A stretch of DNA of 18,649 nucleotides from an uncultured Eubacterium sp. (lineage in GTDB: Bacteria > Bacillota > Clostridia > Peptostreptococcales > Anaerovoracaceae). The DNA lies in assembly GCA_905193765.1 (NCBI GenBank), contig CAJJPZ010000026.1, forward strand, positions 1-18,649, given 5' to 3'. Below, in pieces: positions 13,649-18,649 of this stretch. The first letter of the stretch is position 1. The number at the start of each line of letters is the position of its first letter. The notes under the pieces are model-generated. The model saw nothing but the letters and a program-made list of their open reading frames with translations, did no database searches and was not told the origin of the DNA. The translations under genes were made by a program, and so were the position numbers.

Positions 13649-15594
13649 TCGAAAAAATGGAAAAACTCCATATATATTGCTTGAGGAACCAGACCTCGGA
13701 CATAATGGAGGAACTGCTGAAGGCAGGTGTGGTACAGACCGAGAGGACTCAGTCCATGCTGCCTGAAGACACTGCCAGGGTACTGCAGCCCGGCGAGGGT
13801 CTTGACCTTTCCAGAGAGGAAACACTTCTTGCAGATCTTACGAGCAGCATAGAAACGCTCAAGGTCTATGGCAGCAAGAAAGGACTCTTTGCTAAAAGAC
13901 CGGAAGTTTCATACAGCAGTCTCATGGACGATGGTATGCTGATGGACACGATGAAAATATGTGAACGTGTCAGCAGCATCGTAAGCGAACGTGAGGAACT
14001 GAACAAGGAACTGAAAAAAGAAGAATTCCGGAAGACATCATATCTGCCATGGGAATCACTGGATATAGCTGCGGAAGACATGAAGACCGGTACATGCGGT
14101 ATTTCATGCTATATACTTCAGGGACCGCCGGTCATAGACGACCTGAAAGCAGCTGCAGATGAAAAGGACACAGCGCTTTATGCTGAACTTGTCAGCGCAG
14201 AGCAGGATGAGCAGTATATAGCAGTTGTTTATCCTGTATCTGAAGAACGCAGTGTCAGAGACATCGCAGGTATGTATGGCGCCAGGGAATTCAAGCTCGA
14301 AGATATCAGCGGTACATTCAGCGATAACATAGCTGCATGCGAGGGCAAGATAACTGAACTCACAGCTGATATCGAAACCAAGACTCAGGAGCTTGAAGCA
14401 ATGGCCTCTGATCTTGAAAAACTTGAAATGGCATGTGATGCCGTGAAAGTAAGGATACAGTGCCTTTCAGGGCATGAAGATTTCATGAGGACAGATACAG
14501 TCGATATCATTTCAGGGTGGATACCGGCAAACAAAAAAGCGATGCTGGATAAACGCATCGGAAAGTTCGACTGCTGCTGTGAATATGAAAAACCGGCAGA
14601 TGATGAGCCGTTCCCTGTTCTTATGAAAAACAGCAAACTCGTGGAACCCTTCGGAGCAATAACAGAAATGTATTCGCTTCCTAATTCACACAGCATCGAT
14701 ACCAACTGGGCAATCGGACTGTTTTTCTTTATCTTCTTCGGAATGATGCTGTCGGATGCAGGATACGGACTGCTGCTGCTCATAGGAGGCCTTGGAGGAG
14801 CGAAGCTGCTCGACCTTGGAGACGGTGCGAAACGTCTGATGAAGATGATAGGTATATGCGGTATATCGACTATCTTCTGGGGACTTATGTACGGCAGTGT
14901 ATTCGGCGATGCGATACCTACTGTTGCGAAGACTTTCTTCGGCAAGGAGATAACGATGCCGATGCTGATAGATCCGCTGCATGAACCTATGACGGTGCTC
15001 ATACTGGCATGTGCTCTGGGAGTCGTGCATCTGTTCGTAGGTATGGGTATCAAAGGATATATACTTATCAAGCGAGGTCATGTCTGGAGCGCCGTATTCG
15101 ATGTCGGATTCTGGTACATTTTCCTGATAGGACTGCCGCTGCTGCTGACACCGGCACCGTTCAACCTCGTCGGCAAGATAATGTCGATAGCAGGTGCAGC
15201 GGGACTGGTACTGACACAGGGCAGAGAAAAGCCGACGATAATAGGAAAAATAACATCAGGTATAATGAGCCTGTACGATGTAACAGGATACTTTTCAGAC
15301 GTCCTGTCATATTCCAGGATACTGGCACTGGGGCTGGCGACAGGCGTAGTAGGAAGCGTTGTCAATATCATGGGCAGCATGGCAGGCGGGAATATAATCG
15401 GTGCTATACTGTTCATCGTGATATTCGCAGCAGGACATATGCTGAACCTTGGTATCAATGCACTTGGTGCATATGTACATTCAGCAAGACTGCAGTACGT
15501 TGAATTCTTTGGAAAATATTATGAAGGCGGTGGCACAAAATTCGAACCGCTGGCAATAAAGACTAAATATGTAAAAGTAACGGAGGAAAAATAA
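13645..15594 (+). CDS. ntpI: V-type ATPase subunit I (membrane stator, a-subunit homologue)
   Basis: The protein has 649 residues, full length for the family. The N-terminal half (about 1-350) is cytosolic and includes helical, coiled-coil-like stretches such as EREELNKELKKEEF and ITELTADIETKTQELEAM. The C-terminal half holds the membrane segments, beginning at about residue 353 with NWAIGLFFFIFFGMMLSDAGYG. LSYSRILALGLATGVVGSVVN carries the conserved arginine that faces the rotor ring in this family. HMLNLGINALGAYVHSARLQYVEFFGKYYEGGG is the conserved end. It forms the ion path together with subunit K and anchors the peripheral stalks. The gene starts within the stop of the preceding gene, and subunit K follows after one base. 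Confidence 0.96.
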   Translation: MIEKMEKLHIYCLRNQTSDIMEELLKAGVVQTERTQSMLPEDTARVLQPGEGLDLSREETLLADLTSSIETLKVYGSKKGLFAKRPEVSYSSLMDDGMLMDTMKICERVSSIVSEREELNKELKKEEFRKTSYLPWESLDIAAEDMKTGTCGISCYILQGPPVIDDLKAAADEKDTALYAELVSAEQDEQYIAVVYPVSEERSVRDIAGMYGAREFKLEDISGTFSDNIAACEGKITELTADIETKTQELEAMASDLEKLEMACDAVKVRIQCLSGHEDFMRTDTVDIISGWIPANKKAMLDKRIGKFDCCCEYEKPADDEPFPVLMKNSKLVEPFGAITEMYSLPNSHSIDTNWAIGLFFFIFFGMMLSDAGYGLLLLIGGLGGAKLLDLGDGAKRLMKMIGICGISTIFWGLMYGSVFGDAIPTVAKTFFGKEITMPMLIDPLHEPMTVLILACALGVVHLFVGMGIKGYILIKRGHVWSAVFDVGFWYIFLIGLPLLLTPAPFNLVGKIMSIAGAAGLVLTQGREKPTIIGKITSGIMSLYDVTGYFSDVLSYSRILALGLATGVVGSVVNIMGSMAGGNIIGAILFIVIFAAGHMLNLGINALGAYVHSARLQYVEFFGKYYEGGGTKFEPLAIKTKYVKVTEEK

Positions 15595-15595
15595 A

Positions 15596-16087
15596 ATGGA
15601 AACTTTTTCAACATTATTTACAAATGGTAATTTCTACGCATATATAGGAGTAGCTATAGCAGTTGTACTGGCAGGCATGGGTTCTGCAAAGGGTGTAGGT
15701 ATAGTAGGTGAAGCTTCATCGGGAGTCCTCAGTGAAGACCCTGAAAAGTTCGGTCAGTGTCTCGTACTTCAGGCGCTTCCAGGTACACAGGGTATATACG
15801 GGTTCCTTATCGGATTCATCATCATGCTCAACTCAGGAATGATGAGCGGAGACGTTAAACTTTCTGTAGGTACAGGAGCAGCTATACTGGTAGCATCACT
15901 TCCTGTAGGTATCGTGGGTCTCATATCAGGTATAGCTCAGGGAAGAGTATCAGCTGCAGGTATAAAGATAATCGCTAAAAAGCCTGATCAGGTTTCAAAA
16001 GCCATGGTATCAGCAGCCCTCGTAGAAACATACGCTATCCTTGCTTTCCTTATCTCAATGCTCCTCATATTCAACATAAAGATGTAA
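15596..16087 (+). CDS. ntpK: V-type ATPase subunit K (16-kDa proteolipid, Na+-binding type)
   Basis: This rotor-ring subunit has 163 residues and two repeated helical hairpins, four membrane segments in all. The second hairpin carries the ion-binding Glu144 (ALVETYAILAFL). The first hairpin has LQALPGTQGIYGFL with Leu61, Thr64 and Gln65, and Gln115 lies in IAQGRVSAAG. These correspond to Leu61, Thr64, Gln65, Gln110 and Glu139 that coordinate Na+ in the E. hirae NtpK ring; the later two are shifted by five residues. The first hairpin has Gln59, not an acid, in the equivalent carboxylate region, as in other duplicated K subunits, so there is one ion site per protomer. A GGAGG lies 9 bases before ATG 15596, inside the end of the subunit I gene. 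Na+ coupling is inferred from these residues. Confidence 0.96.
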   Translation: METFSTLFTNGNFYAYIGVAIAVVLAGMGSAKGVGIVGEASSGVLSEDPEKFGQCLVLQALPGTQGIYGFLIGFIIMLNSGMMSGDVKLSVGTGAAILVASLPVGIVGLISGIAQGRVSAAGIKIIAKKPDQVSKAMVSAALVETYAILAFLISMLLIFNIKM

Positions 16088-16117
16088 TAAACACTGAGCA
16101 TAAATGGAGGAAAAGCA

Positions 16118-16702
16118 ATGGAGAGCATTTCAAAGATACTGGATGCGATCTCGGCTCAGAGCCTGGCTGAAACCGATAAAATAATGGAAAGCAGCAGGCA
16201 GGAAGCCGAAGAATTGCAGAAATTATATGAGAAGGAAGCTTTGAAAGCCAGAGACAATATACTGTCGAAGGCAAATGCCGAAGCAGACGGTATACGTCAG
16301 AGAAATCTTTCTCAGGCTGGAATAGAAAGCAGGAATCTCCTGCTTTCGGCAAGAAGAGAGGCAATAGAAAAAGTATTCGCAAAAGCAGCTGAAAGACTTG
16401 CTTCGATGCCTGATACAGAAAAGAAAGCTCTGTATGAAAAACTTATCAGCAGGTACAGCGGCAGTGATGAAGTCATCGTGCAGCTGAACAGCAATGATAA
16501 GGATAAACTTGGCAGGAAGATAAAACCGGATGGCGTGAAGATGACCATAGATAAAGAAAACGGTGATTTTTCCGGAGGACTTATCATAAAGGAGAAAACA
16601 ACAGAGACGAACTGTACATTCGAAGTTATGGTAGAGAATGCAAAGAAGGAAATGGTGTCGGAGGTCGCTGCAATGCTTTTTTCGGCAGATACAGGGAGGT
16701 AG
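16118..16702 (+). CDS. ntpE: V-type ATPase subunit E (peripheral stalk)
   Basis: The protein has 194 residues, the usual size. A long charged N-terminal helix (about 1-85, with ETDKIMESSRQEAEELQKLYEKEA) would form the coiled coil with subunit G/H. A globular C-terminal domain follows, with DGVKMTIDKENGDFSGGLIIKE, matching the family's conserved glycine-rich turn, and ends in a helix (ENAKKEMVSEVAAMLF). It links the catalytic head to subunit I. A TGGAGG precedes ATG 16118 in the 30-base gap after subunit K. The ribosome binding site of the next gene overlaps its last codons. Confidence 0.93.
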   Translation: MESISKILDAISAQSLAETDKIMESSRQEAEELQKLYEKEALKARDNILSKANAEADGIRQRNLSQAGIESRNLLLSARREAIEKVFAKAAERLASMPDTEKKALYEKLISRYSGSDEVIVQLNSNDKDKLGRKIKPDGVKMTIDKENGDFSGGLIIKEKTTETNCTFEVMVENAKKEMVSEVAAMLFSADTGR

Positions 16703-16708
16703 CTTATC

Positions 16709-17707
16709 ATGCATTATAAAGATACAGATTTCCTGCACGCATCTGCCAGAGTGACATATCTGGAAAACCAGCTTATAACCAGGGACGATCTGCTGAAGGC
16801 TGCAGATGCAGAAAATTCATCTGAAGCATTCAGACTCCTGTCCGGCAAGAATCTTTTCAGAGATCACGGCATAGATGATTATGAAAAAGCATTCGAAGAA
16901 AGCCTCAGCGAAACATACAGCCTTATCGAAGAGATAACCGGCGATATGGGTATCACTCATATCTTCAGATATCCTGTTGATGGTCACAATCTCAAAGTCA
17001 TGATAAAAGACAAGGCTGCAGACGGCGACTATTCAGGACTTTACAAATCCGGCGGCACTGTGGATATCAGTGCGATGAGGGTGGAAATGGACGCAGGTGA
17101 GTTCGGTCAGCTGCCTGAGACTCTCGGGCAGGCAGGACTTGAGGCAAAAGATGCACTTGCGAAAACCGGCAATCCACAGACGGTGGATCTGATGATAGAC
17201 AAGGCTGTGATATCTCTGATGAGTGAAAAGGCAGAAGCGATAGACAGCGAGGCTCTCAGCGAGTATGTGAAATCAAAGATCGATCTGATGAACATCAAAT
17301 CGGCTCTCAGACTTCTGAAAATGAAAAAAGATACACACAATGCATCAAAGGCATTTGCAGAGGGCGGAAGTTTCTCTGTACGTGAACTTGAGGAAGCCTA
17401 TGCATTCGGTTTCGACGGCATAAAAGCTCTGACGGAGAAGACTGCTCAGAGCGAACGTATACCGGAGGCGGTGGCGCAGATCAAGCAGGGAAGCTCCATA
17501 GGCGTATTCGAGCAGCAGGCAGACGGATGCTTCAGGGATCTTTTTGAAAAAGCCAGGATAATACCTTTCGGCATAGAACCTGTGATAGCGTTCCTGTATC
17601 TCAAGGAGCAGGAAGTAAGAGCATGCCGTCTTGTGCTGGTATCGAAGCTGTTCGATATACCTAAGGACATCATAACGGAAAGACTGAGGTGTATTTATGC
17701 AGACTAA
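16709..17707 (+). CDS. ntpC: V-type ATPase subunit C (central stalk socket, d-subunit type)
   Basis: The protein has 332 residues and is largely helical, matching the funnel-shaped subunit that sits on the K ring and couples it to the central stalk. Recognisable parts are the N-terminal ARVTYLENQLITRDDLLKAADA, DGHNLKVMIKDKAADGDYSGL (the conserved N-L-K region), MNIKSALRLLKMKKD, and the C-terminal GIEPVIAFLYLKEQEVRACRLVLVSKLF, which is the family signature. GGGAGG lies before ATG 16709, overlapping the end of subunit E. Its last 11 bases overlap the start of subunit F, suggesting tight translational coupling. Confidence 0.94.
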   Translation: MHYKDTDFLHASARVTYLENQLITRDDLLKAADAENSSEAFRLLSGKNLFRDHGIDDYEKAFEESLSETYSLIEEITGDMGITHIFRYPVDGHNLKVMIKDKAADGDYSGLYKSGGTVDISAMRVEMDAGEFGQLPETLGQAGLEAKDALAKTGNPQTVDLMIDKAVISLMSEKAEAIDSEALSEYVKSKIDLMNIKSALRLLKMKKDTHNASKAFAEGGSFSVRELEEAYAFGFDGIKALTEKTAQSERIPEAVAQIKQGSSIGVFEQQADGCFRDLFEKARIIPFGIEPVIAFLYLKEQEVRACRLVLVSKLFDIPKDIITERLRCIYAD

Positions 17708-18014
17708 AATAGCTGTTGTAGGCGACAGAGGAAGTGTCATGGGTTTCAAAGCTGTGGGGTTCGATGTTTACGAGACAGAACGTGAAGCATATATCGGTGA
17801 TCTTGTAGCACAGCTGGTGAAGAAACAGTACGGTATAATCTTCGTGACAGAGGATATATTTGCAGTGAATCTTGATGTGGCGGAGCAGTACAAGGATGAC
17901 ATGCTTCCTGCGATAATACCTGTTCCCGGAAGAAACGGCAGTCTGGGTATAGGAATGAACAACATACACAAAAATGTAGAAAGAGCCGTAGGTGCGGATA
18001 TCTTTAATAACTGA
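17697..18014 (+). CDS. ntpG: V-type ATPase subunit F (central stalk)
   Basis: The protein has 105 residues with the Rossmann-like fold of V-type subunit F, called NtpG in E. hirae. IAVVGDRGSVMGFKAVGFDVYE at the N-terminus, YGIIFVTEDIF in the middle and PAIIPVPGRNGSLGIGM near the end are the family's characteristic segments. It binds subunit D in the rotor shaft and modulates ATP hydrolysis in relatives. ATG 17697 lies inside the subunit C gene with GAGGTG 5 bases upstream. Subunit A starts 15 bases after its stop. Confidence 0.95.
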   Translation: MQTKIAVVGDRGSVMGFKAVGFDVYETEREAYIGDLVAQLVKKQYGIIFVTEDIFAVNLDVAEQYKDDMLPAIIPVPGRNGSLGIGMNNIHKNVERAVGADIFNN

Positions 18015-18029
18015 TAGTAGGAGAAAATT

Positions 18030-18649
18030 ATGGACTATGGACAGATAATAAAAATTTCCGGTCCGCTTGTAGTAGCTGAAAATATGAAAAGCGCCAATAT
18101 GTTTGACGTTGTGCATGTAGGCGAACTGGGTCTGATCGGTGAAATAATCGAGATGCGCGGTGACAAGGCATCGATACAGGTATATGAGGAAACCGCAGGT
18201 CTCAGGACAGGCGACAAGGTAGTTTCTACGGGAGAACCTCTTTCGGCAGAACTGGGACCCGGGATCATGGAGATGATCTTTGATGGTATACAGAGACCGC
18301 TGGAGATAATAAAGAACAGGACTGGCAGTAATATAGCAAGAGGTATAGAAGTAACTTCTCTCGACCATGAAAAAAAATGGGACTTCAAACCTGTCGTAAA
18401 ACCCGGAGATAAAGTCCAGGAGGGAGACATCATAGGCGTGGTAGATGAGACAAAGCTCATCATCCATAAAATAATGGTTCCTCCGGGAATTGCAGGAACA
18501 GTGGCAGAGATAACCGGCGGCAAATATACTATAATCGAACCGATTGCAAAGATAAAAGATAACAACGGCAATATGCATGATATAAAAATGATGCAGAAAT
18601 GGCCGGTAAGAAAGCAGCGTCCGTTTAAGACCAAGCTGTCACCGGATGT
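18030..18649 (+). CDS. ntpA: V-type ATPase catalytic subunit A, N-terminal part (cut by window end)
   Basis: The open frame from ATG 18030 runs to the last base (206 full codons), roughly the first third of a protein that is about 590 residues in relatives. The start MDYGQIIKISGPLVVAENM and VHVGELGLIGEIIEMRGDKASIQVYEETAGL form the N-terminal beta barrel. ELGPGIMEMIFDGIQRPL marks its end. The following segment with VKPGDKVQEGDIIG and PPGIAGTVAEI is the inserted non-homologous bulge domain unique to V/A-type A subunits, which F-type beta subunits lack. The P-loop and catalytic residues lie beyond the window. TAGGAG lies a few bases before the start. Genes for B and D are expected next. Confidence 0.95.
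   Translation, partial: MDYGQIIKISGPLVVAENMKSANMFDVVHVGELGLIGEIIEMRGDKASIQVYEETAGLRTGDKVVSTGEPLSAELGPGIMEMIFDGIQRPLEIIKNRTGSNIARGIEVTSLDHEKKWDFKPVVKPGDKVQEGDIIGVVDETKLIIHKIMVPPGIAGTVAEITGGKYTIIEPIAKIKDNNGNMHDIKMMQKWPVRKQRPFKTKLSPD

Noticed and set aside
15009..15503. 164-codon open frame inside subunit I
   Set aside because: Out-of-frame shadow rich in Arg and Tyr. Subunit I is well conserved in its own frame.
17670..18634. Long minus-strand open frames opposite subunits F and A
   Set aside because: Shadows of the ATPase genes. The plus-strand frames show family motifs, ribosome binding sites and operon spacing.

Overview
The window comes from a low-to-mid GC anaerobic Bacillota, probably a clostridial lineage. 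Evidence for this: HPr has the regulatory Ser46 as well as His15, most genes have AGGAGG-type ribosome binding sites, AGA/AGG and ATA codons are heavily used, a V-type ATPase operon has the order known from Enterococcus hirae ntp, and sigma-A-like promoters are common. The genus cannot be named from sequence reading alone.

Left part (1-3400, all minus strand): a tRNA-Asn(GTT) is cut by the window edge. It is followed by a three-gene block read right to left: a LuxR-type regulator, a carbon-nitrogen (nitrilase superfamily) hydrolase and a PuuP-like amino acid/polyamine permease, ending in a bidirectional terminator. The permease is intact. The regulator carries a one-base frameshift and the hydrolase has an in-frame TGA at codon 13, so the block looks as if it is decaying, unless these are assembly errors or recoding.

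Middle part (3400-11400, plus strand): a GNAT acetyltransferase is driven by a promoter carrying two copies of an 18-bp palindrome, one filling the -35/-10 spacer and one over the start of transcription. Next is a single-gene gap (GAPDH) unit with its own promoter and terminator, then the operon fruR-fruK-fruA-ptsH-ptsI. That operon holds a complete phosphoenolpyruvate-to-fructose phosphorelay (enzyme I, HPr, EIIABC), the 1-phosphofructokinase that uses its product, and a DeoR-family regulator. The gap and fruR promoters share two sequence blocks whose spacing differs by exactly 10 bp, which suggests joint control of fructose uptake and lower glycolysis.

Right part (11400-18649, plus strand): an Orn/Lys/Arg decarboxylase family gene, a 380-bp AT-rich spacer with a 20-bp perfect hairpin terminator, then the V-type ATPase operon in the order stalk G/H, I, K, E, C, F, A. 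Subunit A runs off the window, and B and D are expected beyond it. The K-subunit carries the complete set of Na+-coordinating residues known from E. hirae NtpK, so the enzyme is probably a sodium pump or sodium-driven ATPase.

I found no CRISPR array, insertion sequence, phage or defence genes. The most interesting signals are regulatory DNA (the dual operator and the shared gap/fru element) and the two adjacent broken genes.
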